From Microcaldota archaeon (GTDB lineage: Archaea; Micrarchaeota; Micrarchaeia; Anstonellales; Anstonellaceae), in assembly GCA_026413965.1 (NCBI GenBank), contig JAOAJY010000001.1, positions 1 through 53,334 of the forward strand: a stretch of DNA of 53,334 nt, in the 5' to 3' direction. This document shows positions 41,303-49,677 of the stretch, piece by piece. The position numbers were made by a program, and so were the translations under genes. Under the pieces are notes generated by a model. That model saw only the letters and a program-made list of their open reading frames with translations. It ran no database searches and was not told where the DNA came from. Position 1 is the stretch's first letter, and the number at the start of each line of letters is the position of its first letter.

Positions 41303-42379
41303 ATGGACATTTACACCAGAATTGGGCTTGTGAAAAAAGGCCCGATTTGCGAAATTGTGACTGAAGAGGAGCTCATGAGCCTTTTTGAGTCCTCTTCCTC
41401 CCCGACGCATTACATAGGCTTTGAGATTTCAGGAAAAGTCCATATTGGCTCAGGGCTTCTGACCGCTATGCTTTTGAAGGACTTCATGAAAGCAGGGATT
41501 CGCCCGACAATTTTCCTTGCCGATTACCACGCTTGGATAAACGGCAAGCTTGGAGGAGACCTGGAGAAAATACAGCAGGTGGCAAAAGGATATTTCAAGT
41601 CTGCTTTCCTTTCCCTTGGGCTGGAGGAGGGCAAAGTAAGATATGTCTTGGCTTCAGAGATTTATGACGCAGACTACTGGAAAGAAGTCCTTAGGATATC
41701 CAAAGACACCAGCATAAGCAGGATGCTGCGCTGCACCACCATAATGGGCAGGTCGCAAAAGGAAGCGCTTGATTGCGCCTCAGTCCTTTATCCTGCCATG
41801 CAGGCAGCGGACATGAGGCTTCTTGACGTGGATATTGCCCATGCAGGGATGGACCAGAGGAAGGTGCACATGCTTGCGAGGGAAATCTCAAGCAAGCACG
41901 GATGGAAAAAGAAGCCTGTGGCTATCCACCATGCCCTTCTTATGGGGCTGAATGGCCCGCAGAGGATGGGGATTGGGCAGGATGAGAAGGAGGATTTGGA
42001 GATATCCTCAAAAATGTCCAAAAGCAAGCCAGGCTCCTGCATATTCATACACGATTCTGAGGAGGAGATAAGAAAGAAGCTCAAAGGGGCGTATTGCCCT
42101 GAAAAGTCAGAGGAAAACAACCCTGTGCTTGAAATCTGCAAGCATTTTGTCTTTCCGCAAGCAAGCCTTCGCGTGGAGAGGCCGGCGAAATTTGGCGGGG
42201 ATGCTGAATTTTTCTCATATTCCCAGCTTTTGGAGGACTACAAAGCAGGAAAGCTGCACCCTGCTGACTTGAAGAATGCCGTGGCAGGCTTTCTTGCAAA
42301 AGCGCTTGAGCCTTGCAGAAAGCACTTTGAGAAGCGCCCAGAGCTTTTGGAGCAGGTGGAGGAGGCTGCGAAACGATAG
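41303..42379 (+). CDS. tyrS: Tyrosyl-tRNA synthetase
   Basis: 358-residue class I aminoacyl-tRNA synthetase. YIGFEISGKVHIGSG carries the tyrosine-binding Tyr and the HIGH-like motif. YPAMQAADM and DVDIAHAGMDQRKVHMLARE form the second half of the tyrosine pocket, and KMSKSKPGS is the KMSKS loop. Archaeal-type, lacking the bacterial S4 domain. It charges tRNA-Tyr. It starts 4 nt after the stop of the upstream surface-protein gene, so it may be read from the same message, an unexpected pairing. Confidence 0.95.
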   Translation: MDIYTRIGLVKKGPICEIVTEEELMSLFESSSSPTHYIGFEISGKVHIGSGLLTAMLLKDFMKAGIRPTIFLADYHAWINGKLGGDLEKIQQVAKGYFKSAFLSLGLEEGKVRYVLASEIYDADYWKEVLRISKDTSISRMLRCTTIMGRSQKEALDCASVLYPAMQAADMRLLDVDIAHAGMDQRKVHMLAREISSKHGWKKKPVAIHHALLMGLNGPQRMGIGQDEKEDLEISSKMSKSKPGSCIFIHDSEEEIRKKLKGAYCPEKSEENNPVLEICKHFVFPQASLRVERPAKFGGDAEFFSYSQLLEDYKAGKLHPADLKNAVAGFLAKALEPCRKHFEKRPELLEQVEEAAKR

Positions 42380-42381
42380 CG

Positions 42382-42390
42382 GTTTAAATC
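42382..42390 (+). promoter_or_regulatory. TATA box for the Lon-like protease
   Basis: TTTAAAT core at 42383-42389, 27 nt upstream of ATG 42413; leaderless. Confidence 0.55.
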
Positions 42391-42412
42391 CCTTGCACTC
42401 CAAGCAAAAGCC

Positions 42413-44170
42413 ATGGGAAGGCTGCTTTATTTGGCTGCCGCATTGGCTTTGCTTGCAATTTTTCCCAGCCAATTTGCCTACTGCCCGAATGCCACAAGGA
42501 GCATATATCTTGCAGCAGTAACCGGGGAGGACAGGGGGGGAGTCTTCTTGCTTGAGGTGGATGTCCGGCCAGGAAACGGGACGATATACACCTCAATACA
42601 CCCAAGGACCGGGCTTTTGACGCAGGAGTCGCAGGAGGCGGCTGTGGAGCATGCCTTTGCCGGAAGCGGCATAATGAGAAAGGAGTGCGATGTGCTGTTC
42701 AGGATAAAGGGCAACTTCGGGGAGAATGTTGTGGATGGCCCTTCTGCAGGAGCAGCCATGGCTATTGCCGCAAAAGCTGCGCTGATGAACAAAAGCATAA
42801 GGAAAGACATTGTGATGACCGGCTCTATTCTGCCAGGAGGAAGGATAGGGGAAGTGGGGGGCATAATTGAAAAGGGAATGGGAGTTTTTGAGTCAAAAGC
42901 GAAATATTTCCTTGTGCCAAAGCCTATGAAAATTCATGAGGCGGTCCTATTCTCCACGCTTTCAAGCAGCCGCGAATTCAAGGTGATTGAGGTTTCAAAT
43001 CTGCAGGAAGCCGAAAGGATTGCCTTCTCAGGCTATTCTGAGCAGTTTGACTCCCAGTTCAAGCCGGAAAGCAGAAAGCTGCCTTCCTCGCTTAAAATCA
43101 GGGAAGCGGACAAAGACATGGCAAGGTTTTCGCTTGTGGCAAGAAAGGTGGTGGATGAGCTTGAGGAGAAAGTCAGGCAGGCTTTCAGGGAGAGCGGAGA
43201 AAGCGCTGAGGAGAAAGCCATGCGAGAGTATTTCCTTTCCGAAATCTCAAAATACCGCTATCTTATAGCAGCCGGATACCCTTTCACTGCAGCAAACTCG
43301 GCTTTTCTGCTCTCAATTGATGCCGAATACGCCCGCCTGGGCGATGCCAAGGTGGATTTCGACAAGACTATTCAGAACGCAAAGAAGTGCGCAGCCAGCC
43401 TGCAGCCTCCTGCAAAGACCGCCGAAAACATCCACTGGGCGATAGGCGCAGACCTCCGCCGAATTTGGTCTGAAAGCAAGCTGAACGATACGGTTGAAAG
43501 GCGGGAGGAGCAGGGAGGATACACCACCTTGCGCGATGTCCTTTACTCATACAGCTGGTGCGACATCTCGCAACAGCTTGGAAAGCACGCTGCTGAGATA
43601 GGCGGCAGGCCTATTGACGAAAGCCTGCTTTCCAGCCTGTCTTCCCAGAAGCTTGCGGAAGCAAAGGAAGCCATAGATTCGGCAAAGCGCCCAGATTATG
43701 ACGCAATTTGGCACCTCAAAAACGGGCTGAAAGCCAATGAAACCGGAAAATACGGGGCGGCAATTTATGAGGCAACATATGCCGCAACCATGCAGCAGAT
43801 AGCCTCCGGGGGCGAGGCAAATCTTTCCTCCGCAGCAGAAAAGCTTGCTGAAGGCGAAAGGAAAACCCTTTGGGGAAAGATTTATCAGAGCCAAGGCGCT
43901 TATTTATACCAGGAGGCGAAAGAAGCCAACGCCTCTTTTGCGGACGCATACAGGATACTGAAATATTCATATGAGCTGGACAAGGCTGCGCTTGAGATTG
44001 AGGAGGAGATAGCAAAGACAAGCAAGAAGGATGAGGAGGAGAAGCTGGCGGAGAAGGCGGGAGAAGAAAAAACCCCCAAGCAGGCAGACTACGCCATTGC
44101 TTTTCTGATGGCAGCAGGGCTGTTCTCATTCGGGGGGATTGCGGCATCCAGGCTTTTGAGGAAAAGGTGA
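42413..44170 (+). CDS. Secreted, membrane-anchored Lon-type serine protease without ATPase domain
   Basis: 585 residues. Signal peptide or anchor at 1-23, then an S16 (Lon C-terminal) protease domain at about 28-210. The catalytic serine is S111 in GPSAGAA and the lysine is K154 in GGIIEKG; the 43-residue spacing equals that of E. coli Lon (S679/K722). No AAA+ module exists. The remainder is helical, probably stalk or substrate-binding, and a helix at about 560-578 with RLLRKR holds the C-terminus in the membrane. The protease thus faces outward. It may process surface proteins such as the S-layer or pilins. ATP-independent extracellular Lon domains are uncommon. Confidence 0.85.
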   Translation: MGRLLYLAAALALLAIFPSQFAYCPNATRSIYLAAVTGEDRGGVFLLEVDVRPGNGTIYTSIHPRTGLLTQESQEAAVEHAFAGSGIMRKECDVLFRIKGNFGENVVDGPSAGAAMAIAAKAALMNKSIRKDIVMTGSILPGGRIGEVGGIIEKGMGVFESKAKYFLVPKPMKIHEAVLFSTLSSSREFKVIEVSNLQEAERIAFSGYSEQFDSQFKPESRKLPSSLKIREADKDMARFSLVARKVVDELEEKVRQAFRESGESAEEKAMREYFLSEISKYRYLIAAGYPFTAANSAFLLSIDAEYARLGDAKVDFDKTIQNAKKCAASLQPPAKTAENIHWAIGADLRRIWSESKLNDTVERREEQGGYTTLRDVLYSYSWCDISQQLGKHAAEIGGRPIDESLLSSLSSQKLAEAKEAIDSAKRPDYDAIWHLKNGLKANETGKYGAAIYEATYAATMQQIASGGEANLSSAAEKLAEGERKTLWGKIYQSQGAYLYQEAKEANASFADAYRILKYSYELDKAALEIEEEIAKTSKKDEEEKLAEKAGEEKTPKQADYAIAFLMAAGLFSFGGIAASRLLRKR

Positions 44171-44174
44171 GGAT

Positions 44175-45416
44175 ATGCAGGAGTTTGAGTCTTTGGCAAA
44201 GCAGATTTCAAAGGACTACCCGAACGTGAAAAAAGTTGCCCTTTCATATTCAGGAGGCTTGGACTCGGCAGTGGTTGGAAAGCTTGTTGAGCTTGCAGGA
44301 ATGACTGTCCTCCCAGTTGTGGTGGATGTGGGGCAGCGGTCGGATTTCCGGAGGATTGAGGAGAATGCCAAAAAAATGTTCAAGCAATGCTTAGTGGTGG
44401 ATGCCAAGCAGGAGGTGGCAGAGGCAGTGATGCGGGCAGTGAAGTCCAATTTTGGCCATGACCGGAAAGCCAATGGCGGCGGGATTGTAAGGCCGGCGCT
44501 TGCGCACGCCCTGGTCCAAGCGGCAAGAAAGCATGGCTGCCAGGCAATAGCCCACGGCTCATCGGGCATGGGCAATGACTCCTTGTGCATGGAGAATTCA
44601 CTCAGAGTGCTTGCCCCTGAGCTTCGCATAATGGCTCTTGTGCGCGACTTGGATTTGCGGCGCGACCAGTCGCTTGAATTTGCTGCCAAAAGCAAGCTTC
44701 TGACCAATTTGGAGCGGGCAGAAAAATTCTCAGCTGATGAAAGCCTTTGGGGAAGGACAGTGAGGCAAGGAAAGCTTGTGGAGGAGAAAGAAGCCCCAAA
44801 AGACGCTTACAAATGGACCGCCTCGCCTGAGGAGGCTCCTGATTCTTCGGAAGAAATCGAGCTTGCATTCCATTCAGGAGAGGCGTCTTTTGCCAAAATT
44901 GGGGGAGAAAAGCTGAAAGAAAAGGTCGCAATCATCCAAAAGCTCAACGAAGTTGGGGGAAAGCATGGCATAGGCAGGATGGATGTGATGGATGACAAGG
45001 TTGTGGGGCTGAAAGTCAGGGAAGTGTATGAATGCCCGGCGGCATCAATACTGCTTTTTGCGCACCAAAAGCTGGAGGAGCTTACGCTGACTCGCCAAGA
45101 GCTTTTGGCAAAGCAGAGCATGGATGCCTTGTGGAGCAGGCTGGTGCATGCAGGGCTTTGGCATTCCAGATTGAGAAGGGCGATTGACGCGTTTGTGGAT
45201 GAGACCCAGAAAGCTGTCCAAGGCAGATTGGTTATAAGGCTTTACAAGGGGAACATAATCCTTAAGGAGAGGGAGAGCATCAATGCCCTTTACGACCGCA
45301 GGCTTTCTGGGCGCGACTCCAAAGGAGTATTCTCCCAAAAGGAAGCCAGGCAGTTCTCCAAGCTTTATGCCTTGCAGGAGATAGTCGCCTATCTTGTGGA
45401 AAGCGAGGCGGAATAG
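44175..45416 (+). CDS. argG: Argininosuccinate synthase
   Basis: 413-residue PP-loop ATPase. SYSGGLDSAV is the nucleotide loop, followed by AIAHGSSGMGNDS, which matches the family's AHGxTGKGNDQ with changes at several positions, DESLWGR, and EVGGKHGIGRMDVMDDKVVGLKVREVYE, the strong ArgG signature. It joins citrulline and aspartate. The altered GMGNDS loop could mark a diverged substrate or simply lineage drift. No argH, argF or carbamoyl-phosphate genes are near. Start ATG 44175 has GGTGAGG about 3 nt upstream. Confidence 0.88.
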   Translation: MQEFESLAKQISKDYPNVKKVALSYSGGLDSAVVGKLVELAGMTVLPVVVDVGQRSDFRRIEENAKKMFKQCLVVDAKQEVAEAVMRAVKSNFGHDRKANGGGIVRPALAHALVQAARKHGCQAIAHGSSGMGNDSLCMENSLRVLAPELRIMALVRDLDLRRDQSLEFAAKSKLLTNLERAEKFSADESLWGRTVRQGKLVEEKEAPKDAYKWTASPEEAPDSSEEIELAFHSGEASFAKIGGEKLKEKVAIIQKLNEVGGKHGIGRMDVMDDKVVGLKVREVYECPAASILLFAHQKLEELTLTRQELLAKQSMDALWSRLVHAGLWHSRLRRAIDAFVDETQKAVQGRLVIRLYKGNIILKERESINALYDRRLSGRDSKGVFSQKEARQFSKLYALQEIVAYLVESEAE

Positions 45417-45455
45417 CCGAATTCTTCTCAAAAGCGAATGGTTAGAGGTGCTTAT

Positions 45456-46115
45456 ATGAAAATGGAGCTGAATAGAAGGCAAGAAAATCTTGAAAAGGCA
45501 AAAGGAGGCGATTTTGTGAAAAAGCACATGGGACCCGATGTGAATTTGAGGTCGCAGGAGGCTTTTGAGAGGCTAAAGAGCGGAAACAGGAGATTTGTGG
45601 AAGGCAAACATGAGAATTGGGATGTGATTAAGATAAGAAAAGAGCTTGTGAAAGGGCAGCATCCCTTTGCGATGATTGTGGACTGCGCTGATTCGCGCAC
45701 CACTCCTGAATTCGTATTCGACACACGGCTGGGAGACCTGTTCATAACCAGAAAAGCAGGCAACTATCTGGAGCCTGGAGACATAGGCTCTTTGGAATAT
45801 GGAGCGGAGCATCTGAAAGTGCCTCTTCTTGTGGTCATGGGGCACCAGTCTTGCGGGGCTGTGAAAGCCGCATGCTCAAAAGCAAGCGCAGATGGGAATC
45901 TTGGAGAAGTAATCAAGTCGCTCCAGCCTGCTGTGGAGGCAGCGAAAAAAGACCCGGAAGCTGCTGTCATTGAGAATGTGAAGATACAAATACGAAAGAT
46001 AAGGGAAAACAGCAAGCTTCTCCGAAGGCTTGAGAATGAGGGCAAGCTGATGATAGTTGGAGCCTATTATTCGCTTGAAAGCGGAGAAGTGGAATTTTTC
46101 AAGGAAGGTTTTTGA
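45456..46115 (+). CDS. Beta-class carbonic anhydrase
   Basis: 219 residues. CADSRTTPE supplies the first zinc cysteine and the Asp-Arg pair, and GHQSCGAVKAA supplies the zinc histidine and second cysteine. ITRKAGNYL and SLEYGAEHLKVPLLVVMG are family features. It interconverts CO2 and bicarbonate. No signal peptide, so it is cytoplasmic. ATG 45456 is chosen because GAGGTG lies 5 nt upstream; an in-frame start 18 nt earlier lacks a site. The stop is followed directly by the aRF1 GTG, so the two are coupled. Confidence 0.92.
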   Translation: MKMELNRRQENLEKAKGGDFVKKHMGPDVNLRSQEAFERLKSGNRRFVEGKHENWDVIKIRKELVKGQHPFAMIVDCADSRTTPEFVFDTRLGDLFITRKAGNYLEPGDIGSLEYGAEHLKVPLLVVMGHQSCGAVKAACSKASADGNLGEVIKSLQPAVEAAKKDPEAAVIENVKIQIRKIRENSKLLRRLENEGKLMIVGAYYSLESGEVEFFKEGF

Positions 46116-47330
46116 GTGGCTGAACAGGCGGACAAGACAAAAGCAAAATACGAGCTTAAAAAGCAGCTTGAGCGCCTGCGTGAGATGAAAGGCAGTGGCA
46201 CCGAGCTTATCTCAGTCTACATACCAGCAAACCAGCCAGTCCATGAAATGAGCAACAAGCTTAGGGAGGAAGCAGGGCAGGCGCAAAACATAAAATCAAA
46301 ATCCACCCGCAAAAACGTCGGCGACGCCCTTGAGCGCATTCTCCACCACCTCAAAACGTATGGCAACACCGTTCCAGAGTCAGGGGTTGCGATTTTCTGC
46401 GGCAATGTGTCAGACAACCCGGCGAAGGTGGATATTGAGCTTTTCACGGTTTATCCGCCTGAGCCGATAAATGTGCAGATTTACCGCTGCGACTCCCGGT
46501 TTTTCCTTGAGCCTCTTGAGAGGATGCTTGCCGCAAGCGAATCCTATGGAATCGTGGTTTTGGACGGAAGAGAGTGCACGTTGGCAGAGCTTAAGGGCAC
46601 CACTGTCCGCATCCTCCACCGCCTCAACTCCACTGCGCATGCGAAAATAAGGAAAGGCGGGCAGTCAGCAAGAAGATATGAGAGGCTGATTGAGGAGTCC
46701 ATAGAGCTTTACTACAAAAGGATTGGGGAGTCCATGGACCGGTATTTCCTCAACAGCGTCAAAGGAGTGATAATCGGCGGGCCAGGGCCTGCGAAGGACA
46801 ACTTTGTCAAGATGTCGCCGTTCAACTACCAGATAAAAATACTTGGGGTGGTGGATACAGGCTACACTGACGAGTACGGGGTTCGCGAAGTGATGGCAAA
46901 AAGCGAGGGCATCATAGCAGAGCAGGAAGCCATAAAAGAGAGGATATTGGTTGAGCGCTTCATAAAGGAGGTTGTAAGCGGAGGGCTTGCCGCATATGGC
47001 GAAAGCGAAGTCAGGAAAGCCCTTGAAAGCAGGCAAGCCTCGCTTCTTTTGGTTTCAGAAGGGCTAGGCTACAAGAGAGCCAAGCTTGTTGACAGCGCAA
47101 CAGGGAAGGAACACTTTGTGACCTCAAAAAGCCCATCTGAGCTTGAGGAGAAAATAAAAAGCATTGGCGGAAATCTTCGGCTTGAGTCAGAAAAGCCGCT
47201 GCTTGATGATTTGATAGAATTGGCAGAAAAGATGGGGGTGGAGGTGGTGGTGGTGTCTGCAGACACAGCAGAAGGGGCGCAGTTTTTGGGCTCATTTTAC
47301 GGGATTGGCGCTTTTTTGAGGTACCGATAA
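46116..47330 (+). CDS. prf1: Peptide chain release factor aRF1
   Basis: 404-residue eRF1-type release factor. The stop-codon motifs NIKS (near residue 58) and YRCDSRF (YxCxxxF) are present. The GGQ motif is in KGGQSARRYERL, where the usual Gln after GGQSA is Arg. The C-terminal domain ends GSFYGIGAFLRYR. It recognises all three stop codons and triggers hydrolysis of peptidyl-tRNA. GTG start with AAGGAAGGT upstream inside the carbonic anhydrase end. Confidence 0.96.
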   Translation: MAEQADKTKAKYELKKQLERLREMKGSGTELISVYIPANQPVHEMSNKLREEAGQAQNIKSKSTRKNVGDALERILHHLKTYGNTVPESGVAIFCGNVSDNPAKVDIELFTVYPPEPINVQIYRCDSRFFLEPLERMLAASESYGIVVLDGRECTLAELKGTTVRILHRLNSTAHAKIRKGGQSARRYERLIEESIELYYKRIGESMDRYFLNSVKGVIIGGPGPAKDNFVKMSPFNYQIKILGVVDTGYTDEYGVREVMAKSEGIIAEQEAIKERILVERFIKEVVSGGLAAYGESEVRKALESRQASLLLVSEGLGYKRAKLVDSATGKEHFVTSKSPSELEEKIKSIGGNLRLESEKPLLDDLIELAEKMGVEVVVVSADTAEGAQFLGSFYGIGAFLRYR

Positions 47331-47372
47331 AGAGGTGTCTGGAGATTGCCAAAAAGAAAAACAGACGGGCTG

Positions 47373-48008
47373 TCACCAGTAGCAAGATGAGCCCCCTGTG
47401 CAGACTCCGCATGGAATGACAAGCGGGGTTTGTCCAACAAATCTTCTAGACAGCACGGAATTTCCTTTTATTATATCATAATCAAAGCCGAAGTCCTGAA
47501 CAGACACGACACCTTCGCCATCAGTGCTACAGACAGTATCTGTGGCAAACATCTGATTGGGAGGCAACTCGGCAGAGCCGGAAGAACCCGGAACAAAAGC
47601 TATAGAGTATTGGCAGTTGCTTCCGTAGCTTCCAAAGCATATTTCTCTTCCTGCTGGTATGTAAATAGAAGAGATGGATTGCGTGATTCCGTTTGCAGAC
47701 CTGTAGGTGTTAAGAACGTTGTTGCCTGCAACTATGGCGCGCAGCCTTATCGGGTCTGCCCCAGTATTTTTTACCCTAAGGTAAGGATAGTGCGAAGTGC
47801 TTGATGGATTGCGGTAAATGGATGATGCGACAATTGCAAGAGGAGAGGCGCTTGACCAGTAAGACTGGCTTTGCGAAAGCTTCACGTCACTAGTCCTACC
47901 AAAAACATCTCCAAGGAGAGCAATTCCAACCAAAGCAACTACAAGAATGACTGCAAGCAAAACAAGATATTCGGTTGCTCCCTGACCGAGAAGCTTTCTG
48001 CTGCTCAA
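47373..48008 (-). CDS. Class III signal peptide pilin-like protein
   Basis: 211 residues. N-terminal GQGATEYLVLLAVILVVALVGIALLG is represented by a QxxxEY start followed by a hydrophobic helix, the class III signal peptide of archaeal type IV pilin-like proteins (EppA/prepilin peptidase processed). The remainder is beta-rich and carries several cysteines near the end (CGVCTGGSSCYW). It would assemble into or decorate a surface filament. Start is TTG 48008, three bases after a GGTGAT ribosome site; an upstream ATG in another frame stops at once. The TATA box overlaps a 12-mer shared with the S-layer upstream region. Confidence 0.82.
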   Translation of the reverse strand: MSSRKLLGQGATEYLVLLAVILVVALVGIALLGDVFGRTSDVKLSQSQSYWSSASPLAIVASSIYRNPSSTSHYPYLRVKNTGADPIRLRAIVAGNNVLNTYRSANGITQSISSIYIPAGREICFGSYGSNCQYSIAFVPGSSGSAELPPNQMFATDTVCSTDGEGVVSVQDFGFDYDIIKGNSVLSRRFVGQTPLVIPCGVCTGGSSCYW

Positions 48009-48038
48009 AGCATCACCTTTTACACAATTTTATATTAA

Positions 48039-48055
48039 TATTTATAATGACGATA
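48039..48055 (-). promoter_or_regulatory. TATA box and shared 12-mer upstream of the pilin-like gene
   Basis: CATTATAAATA on the minus strand predicts a start near 48018. It overlaps ATAATGACGATA (48044-48055, plus-strand reading), identical to 35571-35582 upstream of the S-layer gene. Confidence 0.45.
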
Positions 48056-48070
48056 CTTTGCATTCAGAAT

Positions 48071-49057
48071 TTAGATTTTCCTTTGCTTTAGAGTGTATGA
48101 AGATGAAAGCCCTGTGAAGATGGCGATTGCCTCTATCTTTTTGTGGTAAGATGGCTCGGTCCTGGCGCCATAAATCACATTAGCATCAGGAGAGACTTGC
48201 TGCGTGAGCAGCTCGCCTAGCCTTGTGGCTTCCCCCAAAGTCAAATCCTCTCCGCCTGTGATGTGAAGCAGCGCGCTTTTGGCGCCTTCAATGTTCGCAT
48301 CCAAAAGGCGGTTTTTGAGTATGGCCTCAGCAGCATCCTCCACTTTGGAATACCCTGAAGCCTCTCCAACCGCAATCAAGGATATGCCGCCTTCCTCCAT
48401 CACCGCGCGCAAATCCATGAAATCCAGGTTGAGAAGAGATGGCTCCAGGATGGTCTTGGATATGCCTCTTATGGCTTTTGCCACAATCTCATCAAGGAGC
48501 ATGAAGGACTGCTCTATTGGAAGATTGGGGGCATAATCCACCAGCCTGTTGTTGTCAATAAGCACCACTGTATCTGCTGACTGCCTCATCCTCTCTATCC
48601 CATGGAGGGCTTTTGCCTGCCTGCCTTTTTCTATCGCAAAGGGATAGGTGCAGAAGGCAACCACCAAAGCTCCTTTCTTCTTCGCAATCTCCGCAATCAC
48701 AGGCGCAGCGCCCGTTCCTGTCCCTCCGCCCATGCCGCAGGCTATGAAAACTATATCTTTGCCAGAAAGGTGCGCTGCTATCGCCTTTCTTGAGAAAAGC
48801 GCAGCCCTCTCTGCAATTTCAGGGTGCCCTCCTGCCCCAAGACCCTTGGTTATGGAAGGCCCAAGCAGGCAATGTGTCGCTTTTTTTCCAACGAGGGAGA
48901 GGTGCTTTTTGTCTGTGTTGAAGGCAAAAAGGCTTGCTTCCTCCAGCCCCATCTTTATCAGCCTATTTATTGTGTTGCAGCCTGCTCCTCCGACGCCGCA
49001 GACGGCGATAGACGGAACGCTTTCCTCATCCATGCCAACACCCAAAAACAAATCCAT
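48071..49057 (-). CDS. Second cell division protein FtsZ (FtsZ2-type)
   Basis: 328-residue tubulin-like GTPase distinct from the copy at 17.6 kb. It has GVGGAGCNTI near residue 22, FNTDKKHL, GGGTGTG near 112, NLDFMDLRAVMEEGG, and HITGGEDLTL. It lacks the acidic C-terminal tail of FtsZ1. Two FtsZ types with different roles (FtsZ1 assembly, FtsZ2 constriction) are known in other archaea. The start could be ATG 49033, which has GGGTG 6 nt upstream, rather than ATG 49057. A small membrane protein gene lies directly upstream in the same operon. Confidence 0.94.
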   Translation of the reverse strand: MDLFLGVGMDEESVPSIAVCGVGGAGCNTINRLIKMGLEEASLFAFNTDKKHLSLVGKKATHCLLGPSITKGLGAGGHPEIAERAALFSRKAIAAHLSGKDIVFIACGMGGGTGTGAAPVIAEIAKKKGALVVAFCTYPFAIEKGRQAKALHGIERMRQSADTVVLIDNNRLVDYAPNLPIEQSFMLLDEIVAKAIRGISKTILEPSLLNLDFMDLRAVMEEGGISLIAVGEASGYSKVEDAAEAILKNRLLDANIEGAKSALLHITGGEDLTLGEATRLGELLTQQVSPDANVIYGARTEPSYHKKIEAIAIFTGLSSSYTLKQRKI

Positions 49058-49064
49058 GCTTGGC

Positions 49065-49289
49065 TTAAGAATGGTTCAGTTGCCCTTTTTCGCTTTCCGC
49101 TTTCTTTTTCAATCCAGAGCTTCTGATGGAGTCTGCCTCATACATCATGGTGATGTAATAAAGCTGCCAGCAGAGAACTGAAAAAATGAAAGCCGCTGCG
49201 CGAATCTGGTAATCATCGCTTGTTATTATGAAATATCCGCATCCTGCGACCAAAAACATGAGAACCCAGCGGATTGGAGTGGCAAGCAT
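49065..49289 (-). CDS. Small membrane protein upstream of ftsZ2
   Basis: 74 residues with two predicted membrane helices (about 5-24 and 29-48) and a basic C-terminal tail (SSGLKKKAESEKG). Not a recognised family. The stop lies 7 nt before the first ftsZ2 start, so they are cotranscribed. The ATG is about 23 nt from an AT-rich box, fitting a leaderless mRNA. It could tether FtsZ2 to the membrane, by position alone. Confidence 0.6.
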   Translation of the reverse strand: MLATPIRWVLMFLVAGCGYFIITSDDYQIRAAAFIFSVLCWQLYYITMMYEADSIRSSGLKKKAESEKGQLNHS

Positions 49290-49305
49290 GAGGAAAATTC
49301 CTGCT

Positions 49306-49317
49306 TAAAATTTAAAG
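49306..49317 (-). promoter_or_regulatory. TATA box for the small membrane protein-ftsZ2 operon
   Basis: CTTTAAATTTTAA on the minus strand, centred about 23 nt upstream of ATG 49289. Confidence 0.5.
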
Positions 49318-49340
49318 CCATATGCCGCAGGCGCATAGGT

Positions 49341-49349
49341 ATTTAAATT
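49341..49349 (+). promoter_or_regulatory. TATA box for SRP RNA
   Basis: ATTTAAATT centred about 25-26 nt before the predicted RNA 5' end at 49370. Confidence 0.55.
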
Positions 49350-49369
49350 GGCTCAGCAGCAACATATTA

Positions 49370-49637
49370 GGCAGGATAGGCAGGGGAAGTAGAGGCTCCC
49401 TTTTACCGCAAATCCTCTTTGGCGGTGCCGAATGTCCGGCGAAGTTTCTGCATTGGCTGCAAGGCCTTTGCTTCAAGCGTAGATGCTTTGCCTTGCCGGA
49501 CGGTCCATTGTGCCAACCGGGTCAGGCCGGAAGGAGCAGCCCTACGCATTCTGTACCGTGCTGGCAAGCACCAAAGCGGAGCGGCGGCGAAGACCACCTT
49601 GCATTCTTTGCAGAGGCGCGCCGGAAATCTTGCCTTT
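49370..49637 (+). ncRNA. ffs: Signal recognition particle (7S) RNA
   Basis: The SRP54-binding helix is explicit at 49521-49541: GTCAGGCCGG, then AAGGAGCAGCC, the universally conserved symmetric and asymmetric loops closed by a GGAA tetraloop. Flanking CGGT/ACCG segments extend helix 8. The ends pair: GGCAGGAT (49370-49377) with ATCTTGCC (49627-49634), one G-U. The length, about 268 nt, is slightly short for an archaeal SRP RNA (about 300). It scaffolds SRP19 and SRP54 for membrane targeting. Open frames across this interval are not coding. Ends are approximate. Confidence 0.93.
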
Positions 49638-49677
49638 GATTGACAAAAAAAAGAAAGGAAAAAGAAGGAAGCCGCAT

